Below are positions 55,002-63,015 of a stretch of 64,000 nucleotides of DNA, one piece after another (within the stretch, counting starts at the first letter, position 1; the number at the start of each line of letters is the position of its first letter). A program made the translations under genes and the position numbers. Source of the stretch: Halorussus amylolyticus (GTDB taxonomy: Archaea > Halobacteriota > Halobacteria > Halobacteriales > Haladaptataceae). The notes below the pieces were generated by a model. That model saw nothing but the letters and a program-made list of their open reading frames with translations. It had not been told where the DNA came from and made no database searches. The stretch is from NCBI RefSeq assembly GCF_004143485.2, contig NZ_ML974137.1, forward strand, positions 55,775-119,774, in the 5' to 3' direction.

Positions 55002-55469
55002 TTAAACCACTACAGAGATCGCCTGAAGTGTGAATCCTGCTAATAGAAGTAATGCTCCAAATTTAGAAAAATGCTGCGTGACTGCCACTTCTAATCTTCT
55101 TTCAAACATTCTCCTTGGTGAGTCATAACAGGGTGTTGCATAATCAGGCCCATCCTCACGCAAAAATATCAGGTGCGGCGACTTATATCTCATACCATTA
55201 ATATTATGATTAATGGAAGCGATTCTCCTATACTTCAAAACATTGTAGATAAAATTCATCTGGGGGTAAGATATGTTGCGAAAATAAAACTCCTTACCTG
55301 AATTTGTACTCCATGCTTCGTACAATTTCATAGATATTTCCTCCGTCTCTAAAATCCAAGGATGAGATTTATACACGGTTTGCTTGACCCTTACAGGCAA
55401 ATCAGATAGGAACAGAAGTGAGGCACCAGCAGCGTCAAGAACCAATCCTGTAAACAACAACCATTGCAT
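55002..55469 (-). CDS. Small two-span membrane protein
   Basis: A 155-residue A+T-rich gene. Spans at both ends (LLFTGLVLDAAGASLLFL at 4-21; FGALLLLAGFTLQAISVVV at the end) enclose a soluble loop of about 110 residues. No family recognised. It converges on the gene remnant at 54666. Confidence 0.5.
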   Translation of the reverse strand: MQWLLFTGLVLDAAGASLLFLSDLPVRVKQTVYKSHPWILETEEISMKLYEAWSTNSGKEFYFRNISYPQMNFIYNVLKYRRIASINHNINGMRYKSPHLIFLREDGPDYATPCYDSPRRMFERRLEVAVTQHFSKFGALLLLAGFTLQAISVVV

Positions 55470-55643
55470 GATTGATTCACCTATTTAAATCATCACCAGA
55501 ATAGCCCTATAACTTTTGATATTCTCTGTGCTTCCGACCTTTTTCTATCATTCAGTACTACGAACCCTTCTCAAACGCATCACAGCTCGACGAGTATACC
55601 ATGTATCAGATGACTTTAAGTGCAAATATATGAATAAGTCTTT

Positions 55644-56207
55644 ATGGCAGATCTCTCAAGTCGAATCACAGAACTACTCGGTGGCCTATTACTAATTATT
55701 ACATTCTATTTACTGACTCAACTCCTATTTTCTGATCCAGGGTTAGCAACGATTAGCTCCGTATTTGTGGCAATATTAACAGGCCTATACGTGATCTTCA
55801 CCCACGAATTATTGCAGGAGACTAGTAAGCAACGAAAGCAGGATATACAACCTGCTTTTGCAGTAGATATTCACCGAGATTATGTCGAAGTAAAAAACGT
55901 TGGAAATGGCCCTGCATTAGATACGAAACTAACCTTGGAACTCATCCCCCTTTCAAACGACGCAGAAGACGGGAAAACGGAGACAAGTAATTTAGATATA
56001 CCCGCTGGTGAATCAATTAAATTCCGACAAGAGCCGTTTGGGGAATTTGGAACAAATCTCTCTCACGGAGAACTCCCAGATACTGATCTTTGTCTTCAAG
56101 GAAACTATCTCGACATGTATGAGAATCGAGAAAAGATACGCACTCGAACGTATAATCTTGACCCGTACCGCGAGAAACAATACCCCCTTGAACGGAATCG
56201 GGCGTGA
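55644..56207 (+). CDS. Membrane-anchored protein, unknown
   Basis: A 187-residue A+T-rich gene. Two N-terminal spans (LLGGLLLIITFYLLTQLLF; ATISSVFVAILTGLYVIF), then a beta-rich cytosolic domain (QPAFAVDIHRDYVEVKNVGNG). Similar layouts are common for small proteins of unknown role in archaea. Stand-alone. Confidence 0.5.
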   Translation: MADLSSRITELLGGLLLIITFYLLTQLLFSDPGLATISSVFVAILTGLYVIFTHELLQETSKQRKQDIQPAFAVDIHRDYVEVKNVGNGPALDTKLTLELIPLSNDAEDGKTETSNLDIPAGESIKFRQEPFGEFGTNLSHGELPDTDLCLQGNYLDMYENREKIRTRTYNLDPYREKQYPLERNRA

Positions 56208-56255
56208 TGCACAAAGAACGAGCCAATATCGACAGGAGGCATCCAAGAAGCGAGA

Positions 56256-56489
56256 TTAAAACGCACTTATTTTCGAATTCGCCAACATAAAGTTCGCCAA
56301 CAAAATACTTCCGACCTTTCTCGGAGGTCTCATAGTTGCCTTTGTTTCCATTGACTCTCCGTACTGTCCGCGTTCAAGCAATTTCGGGAGCAGTCGCCTT
56401 ATCGTTGGGTGCAAGACATCGATATTGAGCGAGATAACTGCCCGGAGAGAACAGGTATATCTCATCATGAGGTTTGAGTAAAGCATCAC
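56256..56489 (-). pseudogene. Frameshifted phiH1-repressor-like gene
   Basis: The frame reads AVISLNIDVLHPTIRRLLPK, then LLER, matching the AAISFNIEVSHPTVRRRLPK segment of the intact repressor at 57093. After a shift near 56360 the next frame reads GNKGNYETSEKGRKYFVGEL, matching the rest of that protein. So it is an inactivated paralogue. Confidence 0.65.
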
Positions 56490-56516
56490 CTGACTACGTC
56501 ATTCACGGGGAAACTA

Positions 56517-56942
56517 TCAAAATTTGATATTGAAGTCTGGGATTGAGAAAGCTTTGACCAGCTTCGTAATCCAAGCCCTTCTCGCCTCCGATTTTTCTTT
56601 AGCAACGAGACCTTCCGCCTGTTCAAGTCGAAATCGTACTTTCTTCGCCTCGTTTCTAATCATCTCCCTGGCGCGTTTCCATTCTTGAGCGTTATGGGGT
56701 GGTTTGCCGCTAAGGTGGGCCAGTGAAGGACGGTTCGCTACCAACCGTCCCGGACGGTGTTTCGTCAATAACACCTCTACCTCCGCTTCGAACTTTTGTT
56801 TCCTTGTCCTGATCTGCGACCTGTTCAAATTGGTGAGGGCGTTGAGAGTGTACTCTTTGTTCCACAATTCGAACATCTCTTGCATCGCTTCTGACGGAAG
56901 TTCCGGCTGCTCCTGTTGGCGGACGATTCTGTCTACATCCAT
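56517..56942 (-). CDS. Hypothetical helical protein
   Basis: A 141-residue basic, helical protein (MDVDRIVRQQEQPELPSEAM ... NRSQIRTRKQKFEAEVEVLL ... NEAKKVRFRLEQAEGLVAKE). Basic character suggests nucleic-acid contact. No family recognised. It lies between the intact and broken repressor genes. Confidence 0.45.
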   Translation of the reverse strand: MDVDRIVRQQEQPELPSEAMQEMFELWNKEYTLNALTNLNRSQIRTRKQKFEAEVEVLLTKHRPGRLVANRPSLAHLSGKPPHNAQEWKRAREMIRNEAKKVRFRLEQAEGLVAKEKSEARRAWITKLVKAFSIPDFNIKF

Positions 56943-57092
56943 ATCTACTAATATGTGTCTATCTTACAAAAATTATCCTGTCGAAAATCTCGGTTACTGA
57001 CCAGTTTCACTAGCCGTGCTCTATTCGCTTTCTGCATTGCGCGACGGTTACACGGACAATTCTAAATAAAGAGATCGCGTTACCAACTACCG

Positions 57093-57359
57093 TTATTCGG
57101 TCTGTTCAAGTTCGCTCGCGTCAAGTTCGCCAGTGAGATACTTCCGACCTTTCTCCGTAATCTCGTAGTATCCTTTGTCTTCGTCTGCTTTTCTCACTAA
57201 TTCGTGGTCAAGCAGTTTTGGGAGACGTCGTCTAACCGTGGGATGTGAAACTTCAATATTAAATGAAATAGCCGCCGGAGGAAGTGCAATACCTGTCTCT
57301 GCTAATAGCTCAAGGATTGCGTCATCAGATTTCGTCATCCAAGAGACGACAGGGCGCAT
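57093..57359 (-). CDS. phiH1-type repressor (winged helix)
   Basis: An 88-residue protein from MRPVVSWMTKSDDAILELLA. The winged helix is AAISFNIEVSHPTVRRRLPK and the wing KGYYEITEKGRKYLTGELDA, the pattern of the Halobacterium phage phiH1 repressor group. The MR...WMT..DD.IL start is characteristic, and a TATA-like GTAAATATA about 30 bases upstream fits a leaderless transcript from this ATG. Palindromes overlapping the start and upstream suggest self-control and control of the right operon. Confidence 0.75.
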   Translation of the reverse strand: MRPVVSWMTKSDDAILELLAETGIALPPAAISFNIEVSHPTVRRRLPKLLDHELVRKADEDKGYYEITEKGRKYLTGELDASELEQTE

Positions 57360-57443
57360 TGCGTACAATGCACGACGCAATGCGTATATTTACACCGGAA
57401 ATATCACCCCCAATACAATATTGCATCGATTTTGATGCAATAT
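57355..57443. promoter_or_regulatory. Two palindromes at the repressor promoter
   Basis: CGCATTGCG (57355-57363) pairs with CGCAATGCG (57376-57384), spanning the likely repressor start site. ATATTGCATC (57418-57427) pairs with GATGCAATAT (57434-57443) upstream of its TATA. All arms share a TTGC/GCAA core, so both are good candidates for repressor binding. Confidence 0.55.
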
Positions 57444-57532
57444 AGTATCAAGATTTATTACCCTGCTGTCTATATCGAGAGCTACGGAGACAATCGCGGA
57501 CCCGTCGCTCCCCGATGGGTCCATCACAAAAG

Positions 57533-57561
57533 CGGACCCCGATGTTAGGGCATCGGGTCCG
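57533..57561. repeat. Hairpin in the repressor/right-operon gap
   Basis: CGGACCC-C-GATG pairs with CATC-GGGTCCG around TTAGGG, with one bulged C. It lies in the 398-bp gap 57360-57757, together with the operators and the repeated 16-base motif at 57690. No gene is seen there. Confidence 0.4.
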
Positions 57562-57689
57562 CGTGAGCCTCCGTAACTGAGGTACGGAAGCCATGTTCAA
57601 TCACACGCGACCGGGATTTAAACGTCCCGACCGACGACGCGATGCTTCGCATCGATTGATAAATAGTAGTCTAAATCAGGGTTCTACCC

Positions 57690-57705
57690 GACTACTTTCA
57701 CTTTC
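57690..57705 (+). promoter_or_regulatory. GACTACTTTCACTTTC motif, copy 2
   Basis: Identical to 36171-36186. It lies 52 bases before the first gene of the right operon. Confidence 0.35.
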
Positions 57706-57757
57706 ACCCCGTTCAAGGATTCGGGCTTTTATTCCCCCGTTCAACTCTCGGAACTGC

Positions 57758-58006
57758 ATGACTGAGGAAATACGTCTCGAAGACGAGACGGATCGGTGGA
57801 AGTGGGTGTGTCCGAACGGACACCGCACGTGGGAGCCGACGAACAATCATTTCTGGTGTCAGAGCTGTGCGGGGCATCCTGAACTGGACGGGGTCTTCTA
57901 CGAGCTTCGGAATCGAGCGACGAACGAAGAGTTCGAACGAAACGACCTGCGGCTTCTGACGTCTGCTGGCCCGTACATGGACGTTCATCGGGAGGGGTCG
58001 GCATGA
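57758..58006 (+). CDS. Small zinc-finger protein
   Basis: An 82-residue protein. WVCPNGHRTWEPTNNHFWCQ continues SCAG, giving a C-H-C-C zinc site. First gene of the right operon; its stop overlaps the next ATG (ATGA). No function known. Confidence 0.6.
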   Translation: MTEEIRLEDETDRWKWVCPNGHRTWEPTNNHFWCQSCAGHPELDGVFYELRNRATNEEFERNDLRLLTSAGPYMDVHREGSA

Positions 58007-58335
58007 ACTGCCCGTACTGTGGGACGCCGGTCGAAGGACTGGACGCCCGCGGCCCGGACCAGCACACCTTCGACCCGTGTGGTTGTTCGGCGGCGACTCA
58101 GACGCCGCGCGATCTCGCCGTTAGTGAGCCGCGGGCGCTGACCGACGGCGGACTGACGGCGGACAACGTCTTGGACGCGTGCGACATCTGCGGGGAGAAT
58201 CAGGGCGTCAAAGAGGAGGACGTCGTCAACGAGGAAACCGGCGAAATGGCGACCGCGTGGCTCTGTCCGGAATGTCTGGACCGGGCGAGACGGTATAACG
58301 CGGGCGAAGAGGATGCGTTCGAGGAGGTGGCCTGA
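58003..58335 (+). CDS. Small protein with two zinc ribbons
   Basis: A 110-residue protein with MNCPYCGTPVEG (with DPCGC) at the start and DACDICGENQG ... WLCPECLDR at the end, each a CxxC-type zinc site. Coupled to both neighbours by overlapping codons. DNA or RNA binding is inferred. Confidence 0.65.
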   Translation: MNCPYCGTPVEGLDARGPDQHTFDPCGCSAATQTPRDLAVSEPRALTDGGLTADNVLDACDICGENQGVKEEDVVNEETGEMATAWLCPECLDRARRYNAGEEDAFEEVA

Positions 58336-58871
58336 TGCCGGTGAAGCGCTCGGATGTCGCTGGCAAGTGGTCGATGTGGTGCGCTGATTGTGGCGTGAAG
58401 AACCACAAGAATGCGACTGAGTGCAAGAGATGTGGTTACGGCGACGAAGACACGCTATTCGGCGTCTCTCGGAAGCAGAGTGTCGGGAAGCCAAAGTATA
58501 CTTCCGACGGGAAGGCTGGCGTGTACGACCGTTCAGGAGACACGGATACCGACCACGAGGACCGAACTGACGGCGACCTCTCGACGCGAACGCTTCGCGT
58601 AAAAGAGGCTCGGACAGTCTCGTACGGTCCTGCTGAAGCGAACTCTGGCGAGTGGACGCTCCGGTTCACGAGCGAAGACGGCGAACGGGTCGTGATCCGA
58701 CTTGACGAGGTCGCGATGTACGAGCTGTGGACGGAGGTCCACAACGTCCCGTGGCCGAGCCGCGAGGACGACCGGCACGACTATCAGCGCGAACTCGTGG
58801 CTCAGGTGGAAGGCGCGGATATCGAGCAACTCCAGAACGCCCTCGACGCGCTGGGAGGTGGCGAACGGTGA
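58335..58871 (+). CDS. Zinc-ribbon protein with C-terminal alpha/beta domain
   Basis: A 178-residue protein. The N terminus SMWCADCGVKNHKNATECKR continues CGYG, one zinc ribbon. After a disordered linker, residues about 95-175 form a strand-rich domain (GEWTLRFTSEDGERVVIRLD). No family recognised. The start shares a base with the previous stop (TGATG). Confidence 0.6.
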   Translation: MPVKRSDVAGKWSMWCADCGVKNHKNATECKRCGYGDEDTLFGVSRKQSVGKPKYTSDGKAGVYDRSGDTDTDHEDRTDGDLSTRTLRVKEARTVSYGPAEANSGEWTLRFTSEDGERVVIRLDEVAMYELWTEVHNVPWPSREDDRHDYQRELVAQVEGADIEQLQNALDALGGGER

Positions 58872-59089
58872 GCCTCCGCGAGTCATCACCTGACGAGTCG
58901 CAGGGCGCGTTCTCGGAAGTGTTCGAGGAGTGCCCGAACTGCGAGCGCGAGACGCCGCACGACGTCCGGGTTCGGATTCGGACCGAGAGCCCCGCTTCGG
59001 AGTTCGCGATGTTCTCACGCGAGCCGTATCGAGTCACCGAGTGTCGCGACTGCGGGCGGACCGAGAAGGTGCGAATGAACAATGTCTGA
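58868..59089 (+). CDS. DUF7835-like zinc beta-ribbon protein
   Basis: A 73-residue protein starting with GTG that overlaps the previous stop. EECPNCERETPHDV and TECRDCGRTEKVRM are two CxxC knuckles of one zinc beta-ribbon. Short haloarchaeal proteins of this form are frequent on plasmids and chromosomes; function unknown. Confidence 0.65.
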   Translation: MSLRESSPDESQGAFSEVFEECPNCERETPHDVRVRIRTESPASEFAMFSREPYRVTECRDCGRTEKVRMNNV

Positions 59090-59372
59090 GACAACCCACC
59101 AGGACGACAGCAACGGCGACGACCAACTCATCGAAGGCGAGACCGCGACGGTCACGGTCAACCCCTTCGGTTCCCGGAGACCTCGTACGTACGAGGTCGA
59201 GGCGGGTGTTGCGCTCGGCACTATCAAACAGGATGGCCGGGAGAAGGCCCGCGAGGACGGCCTTGACGTGTTCCACGTTTCGAAGGTGAACGGGAAGTTC
59301 GTGGACGACATGAACGGCGGCTTCTACGAAATCCAGCCCGAAGACCAGAGCCTCGGAGGTGAGTCGGCGTGA
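59082..59372 (+). CDS. Hypothetical small acidic protein
   Basis: A 96-residue protein with strands ATVTVNPFGSRRPRTYEVEA and DVFHVSKVNGKFV. No family recognised. Overlaps the previous gene by eight bases and the next by four. Confidence 0.55.
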   Translation: MSETTHQDDSNGDDQLIEGETATVTVNPFGSRRPRTYEVEAGVALGTIKQDGREKAREDGLDVFHVSKVNGKFVDDMNGGFYEIQPEDQSLGGESA

Positions 59373-59569
59373 GCGACGAAGAGACGCTCCACTGGGGCAA
59401 GCCGTTCGACGCTCGACGGTACCACATCTTCGACGGCAAGCGGTCGCTGTGCGGGAGCTGGATGTTCGGCGCACCGGATGACCCAGTCACGGACGATGAC
59501 GAGTACCGCGCAGGTGAGGACTGCAAGAGCTGCTGTCGGAGCGCAGGACTGGAGGTGAACGATGAGTAG
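59369..59569 (+). CDS. Hypothetical small Cys-containing protein
   Basis: A 66-residue protein with RSLCGSWMFG and EDCKSCCRSAG, four Cys that could bind one zinc. GTG start overlapping the previous stop; overlaps the next gene by eight bases. Confidence 0.55.
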   Translation: MSDEETLHWGKPFDARRYHIFDGKRSLCGSWMFGAPDDPVTDDDEYRAGEDCKSCCRSAGLEVNDE

Positions 59570-60149
59570 CGACCTCGACTGGCCCACCCAGTTCGACCGC
59601 ACCGACCCAGCCGAGCGCACGCCGAACAATCAGTTCGGTGCGACGGTTCGCGAGACCATCGACGACCTCGAAACCGAACTCGACCGGCTGGGCGTGGACA
59701 ACTGGCGGCTCTCGACCGCGGCCAGCCACCAGAAGATGAATCCGAAGTACCCCTACGCCGACGCGAACCCCGACGACCCGAGCGCCGTCGTTCGGTGGCG
59801 GATGGACGGCGCGCAGTACGCGGTCGCGTGCGACGCCTACTCGCGGCTTCGCGACAACCTTCGGACGCTGTACCTCTACATCCAGGAGAAGCGCAAGATG
59901 GAGAAGCGCCCGGTCGAGACCGGTGAGAGCGAGTTCGCTAACGCGCGCCTTCCGCCGGGGGACGCGGCAACCGAGGCCGTCGTTGCGCGCGAGCCACCCC
60001 ACGAAGTCCTCGATGTTGCACCCGGCGCTGACGAGGCGGTCGTGAAGGCCGCGGCCCGCCAGCTGAAGAAGAAACACCACCCGGACGCGGGTGGCGACGA
60101 GTCATTGTTCAAGCGCGTCGTGAGCGCCGAGGAGGCGATGCTCCGATGA
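59562..60149 (+). CDS. J-domain protein of the element
   Basis: A 195-residue protein. Residues about 1-120 are helical and specific to this protein. The C-terminal 60 residues are a J domain: PHEVLDVAPGADEAVVKAAA, then KKKHHPDAGGDES with the HPD tripeptide that stimulates Hsp70 (DnaK). Placing the J domain at the C terminus is unusual. Its stop overlaps the integrase ATG, so it may help assemble or load the element's proteins. Confidence 0.7.
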   Translation: MSSDLDWPTQFDRTDPAERTPNNQFGATVRETIDDLETELDRLGVDNWRLSTAASHQKMNPKYPYADANPDDPSAVVRWRMDGAQYAVACDAYSRLRDNLRTLYLYIQEKRKMEKRPVETGESEFANARLPPGDAATEAVVAREPPHEVLDVAPGADEAVVKAAARQLKKKHHPDAGGDESLFKRVVSAEEAMLR

Positions 60150-61234
60150 GCGGACGACGACCGCCGAACGGCCGCGACCCGCCGGACCTCGACATCTCCG
60201 AGGCGACCGCGCTGTTCATCACGCGCAACAAGCCCGACTGGAAGGGCGAGACCGAACGCTCCTACCGGAAGTCCTTCGACACGTTCGAGGCGTTCGCCGA
60301 CGAGGAGGGTCTCGAAACGGTCTCGGACCTGGAGATGTGGAAGGTCGGCCAGTACAGCGATTATCTGGTCGCGAAGGACTACGCGCGGGCGACCGTCCAG
60401 AGCAAGCAGAAGCAGGCCCGCACTTGGCTGAAGTGGCTCGAATCGCAGGGCTTCATCCAAATCGGGACCCATCTGGCAATCGAGCCGCTGAAGCTCGACG
60501 ACAGCGAACAGACCAGCTCGGACATCCTCCGTCCCGAGACGCTTCGGGCGTTCCTGGCGTACTACCGTGACTCGGTGAAGTGGCGCGCGACCCGACGCCA
60601 CGCTCTATTAGAGATCATCGGCCACACGGGCGCGCGTCGGTCCTGCATCCGCGCGCTTGACCTGGAGGACTACGACCCCGAAGCCCGAACGCTCTCGTTC
60701 ATCAACAGACCGGAGACCGGCACTCGGCTGAAGCGCGGGGACTCTCACCAGCGGAAGGTCATCCTCTCCGAAGCGCCGAATCAGGTCCTTCACGAGTACG
60801 TCCAGCGCGAGCGCTACGAGAAACACGACGGCAATGGTCGCCAGCCCTTATTTTCTAGTACGCGTGGGCGACCCGCGAAGAGCACCATCACGAACTGGCT
60901 GTATCAGGCGACGCTCCCGTGCATCATGCAGGAGTGTCCCCACAGCCGGGAGCGCCACACCTGCGAGTGGACGACGCAGACGAAGACGAGTCAGTGTCCG
61001 TCCTCGACCAGCCCGCACCCGGTCCGCCGGGGGAGCATCACGTGGCAGCTGAACATCGGACGGTCGCGTCAGGACGTGGCCGACCGCGCCGCGACGACGC
61101 CCGATGTCATCCGGCGGTACTACGACCAACCGGACCTTGAGGAAGAACTGCGCCGCCGTATCACGGACTTCGACGGTATCGACATCTGCGACCACCTTGA
61201 CCCGAGCGACTTCGAGGAGGAGATTGACTCGTGA
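60146..61234 (+). CDS. int: Tyrosine recombinase (integrase)
   Basis: A 362-residue protein. An N-terminal SAM-like core-binding domain (about 20-120) is followed by the catalytic domain: Arg164 in GHTGARRSCIRAL, a Lys near 204 (HQRKVIL), His291-x-x-Arg294 in SPHPVRRGS, and the nucleophile Tyr325 or Tyr326 in IRRYYDQP. A Cys/His-rich insert (Cys259, Cys264, Cys273, Cys284) just before the HxxR box may bind zinc. It ends 45 bp before attR and catalyses insertion into tRNA-Trp. Confidence 0.9.
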   Translation: MSGRRPPNGRDPPDLDISEATALFITRNKPDWKGETERSYRKSFDTFEAFADEEGLETVSDLEMWKVGQYSDYLVAKDYARATVQSKQKQARTWLKWLESQGFIQIGTHLAIEPLKLDDSEQTSSDILRPETLRAFLAYYRDSVKWRATRRHALLEIIGHTGARRSCIRALDLEDYDPEARTLSFINRPETGTRLKRGDSHQRKVILSEAPNQVLHEYVQRERYEKHDGNGRQPLFSSTRGRPAKSTITNWLYQATLPCIMQECPHSRERHTCEWTTQTKTSQCPSSTSPHPVRRGSITWQLNIGRSRQDVADRAATTPDVIRRYYDQPDLEEELRRRITDFDGIDICDHLDPSDFEEEIDS

Positions 61235-61279
61235 CCCTCAGAAATCGCCAGAGTGCAGCGAGTTCGCGAGGGCTGTTCG

Positions 61280-61293
61280 CCCTCCGACCCCAT
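61280..61293 (+). repeat. attR: 14-bp copy of the tRNA-Trp 3' end
   Basis: Exact repeat of 10721-10734. It is not preceded by the rest of a tRNA, as expected for the distal end of an element integrated into a tRNA 3' end. Confidence 0.85.
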
Positions 61294-61405
61294 ACTGAAA
61301 ATAATTCTTGCGGGAGTTATTGCCTCTACTTACCAGAGGTTAGTGTTCGTTCACACACCCGCCAGTCGGGGGGTGACCGCCCGATGGTGGGCCAACTCCC
61401 GGACG
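61294..61405 (+). mobile_element. Remnant of the left end of a related element
   Basis: The bases after attR align with those after attL (10735-10845) with scattered differences: a shared TTGCCTCTACTTACCAGAGG block, then GTTCGTTCACACACCCGCCA, then the ATG and first codons of the 10824 gene (MVGQLPD versus MAVQLPD). After that the match stops and the frame ends (TAG at 61438). This is not the inner end of the present element, so it comes from another one. Confidence 0.75.
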
Positions 61406-61467
61406 AGGCTGGATTTTGTCATGTTTCCCCATGCTTATAGTAGGCTGGACAGTTTGGGTGTGACTGG

Positions 61468-63015
61468 ATGCCAACCTTCGACTACATCATCGTCGGTGCA
61501 GGCTCGGCAGGCTGTGCGGCTGCCTCTCGACTGTCAGCAGATTCCGAGACGGACGTCCTGTTACTCGAAGCCGGAGCGCCGGACGAAGAACACGAGGACG
61601 AGATCTACACGCCAGCCCTGTTTCCACAGCTTTTCAAATCGGATGCTGACTGGGAGTACTACACCGAACCGCAGGCCGAGATGAACGACCGCGAGCTGTA
61701 CCACCCACGAGGGAAGACGCTCGGCGGGACGAGTTCGCTGAACGCACAGATATACAACCGGGGGAACCCGTGGGACTACGACAACTGGGCGGCTCTCGGT
61801 AACGACGGCTGGTCGTTCGACGAGATGCGGTCGGTGTTCGAGCGGGCCGAAGACTTCCAAGGGACGGGAGATCCGGCGTATCATGGGACCGGCGGGCCAC
61901 TCACGGTGAGCGACATCGTCTCCCCCCATCCCGCGTCGAAGCGATTCATCGAGGCCGCGCAAGCGTGCGGCCTTGACCATAACCTCGATTTCAACGGCAA
62001 GACACAGTGCGGTGCGGGGCTGTATCACGTCACCCAGCGTGATGGCGAGCGGTGCAGTGCCGCAGCCGCGTACATCAAACCCGCACTAAAACGCCCGAAC
62101 CTCACCGTAGAAACCCGCGCACACGTCACCGAAATCCGCTTCGACGGCGATCGGGCCGTCGGAGTCAGCTACACGCAGGGCGGTAAAAAACACACGGCTG
62201 ATGTCAGTGGTGAAGTCGTCGTCTCTGGCGGTGCCTACAACTCTCCACAGCTGCTGATGCTCTCGGGAATCGGGCCAGCAGCCCATCTCGAAGAACACGG
62301 CATCGACGTGCGTGTCGACTTGCCGGGTGTCGGGCGGAATCTTCAGGACCACCTGTTCACCTTCGTCGTGTACGAACGGACGGACGATGCCGCGCCTGCA
62401 CCGACTTCGAACATCGGCGAAGCCGGGGGCTATCTGTACGTAGACGAACGCGAGCCAGCCCCCGATCTTCAGTTCCACTTCTGCCCGGTCTACTACATGG
62501 AACACGGCTTCGCCAACCCCGACGGTCTGGGCTTTTCGATCGGATCGACCCAAGTTCGGCCGGAAAGCGTTGGAACAGTCGAACTTTCGTCTGCCGATCC
62601 GATGGAGGATCCGATTATCGACCCGCAGTATCTCACTGCCGACCCGGACCTGCACGTGCTCCGGGAAGGAATCAAACGAGCGCGAGAGATTGCACAGGCT
62701 GGTCCCTTCGACGCTATTCGGGGGCGAGAAGTGTGGCCGGGCGAAGACGTTCAGACAGACACCGAGATCGAAGCCCACATTCGAGAGACGGCCCACACGA
62801 TCTATCATCCGGTCGGGACCTGCAAGATGGGGACAGCAGACGACGATCACGCCGTCGTCGATTCACAACTCCGAGTTCGAGGCGTTCGAGGAGTGCGTGT
62901 CGCCGACACCTCGGTCATGCCGAAAATCACGAGCGGAAATACCAATGCACCGGCAATCGCCATCGGAGAGCGAGTTGCCAACTACGTCGCTCAGAACCCT
63001 TCTGCCGAGGTCTGA
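61468..63015 (+). CDS. GMC-family oxidoreductase (choline dehydrogenase-like)
   Basis: A 515-residue flavoenzyme. The FAD-binding start is DYIIVGAGSAGCAAASRLSA (5-24) and LLLEAG. The first GMC signature is GKTLGGTSSLNAQIYNRG (82-99); the second is SGGAYNSPQLLMLSGIGP. The active-site His is in TIYHPVGTCKMG near 445, followed by VRVADTSVMPKITSGNTNAP. It oxidises an alcohol; choline, as for glycine betaine synthesis, is possible but other alcohols are equally so. A TATA-like CTTATAGTA about 30 bases upstream supports a leaderless start. Confidence 0.88.
   Translation: MPTFDYIIVGAGSAGCAAASRLSADSETDVLLLEAGAPDEEHEDEIYTPALFPQLFKSDADWEYYTEPQAEMNDRELYHPRGKTLGGTSSLNAQIYNRGNPWDYDNWAALGNDGWSFDEMRSVFERAEDFQGTGDPAYHGTGGPLTVSDIVSPHPASKRFIEAAQACGLDHNLDFNGKTQCGAGLYHVTQRDGERCSAAAAYIKPALKRPNLTVETRAHVTEIRFDGDRAVGVSYTQGGKKHTADVSGEVVVSGGAYNSPQLLMLSGIGPAAHLEEHGIDVRVDLPGVGRNLQDHLFTFVVYERTDDAAPAPTSNIGEAGGYLYVDEREPAPDLQFHFCPVYYMEHGFANPDGLGFSIGSTQVRPESVGTVELSSADPMEDPIIDPQYLTADPDLHVLREGIKRAREIAQAGPFDAIRGREVWPGEDVQTDTEIEAHIRETAHTIYHPVGTCKMGTADDDHAVVDSQLRVRGVRGVRVADTSVMPKITSGNTNAPAIAIGERVANYVAQNPSAEV

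Larger units (their letters stand above)
10735..61293. mobile_element. Integrated element of about 50.5 kb in tRNA-Trp
   Basis: It is bounded by the 14-bp repeats, with the integrase gene ending 45 bp before attR. The backbone is GC-rich and arranged in three operons (left plus strand, middle minus strand, right plus strand). The cargo zone at about 31.5-57.4 kb is mostly A+T-richer and full of defence-type genes. No terminase, portal, major capsid, Orc1/Cdc6 or transposase was recognised. A provirus, an integrated plasmid of vesicle-forming type, or an integrative conjugative element all remain possible. Confidence 0.85.
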
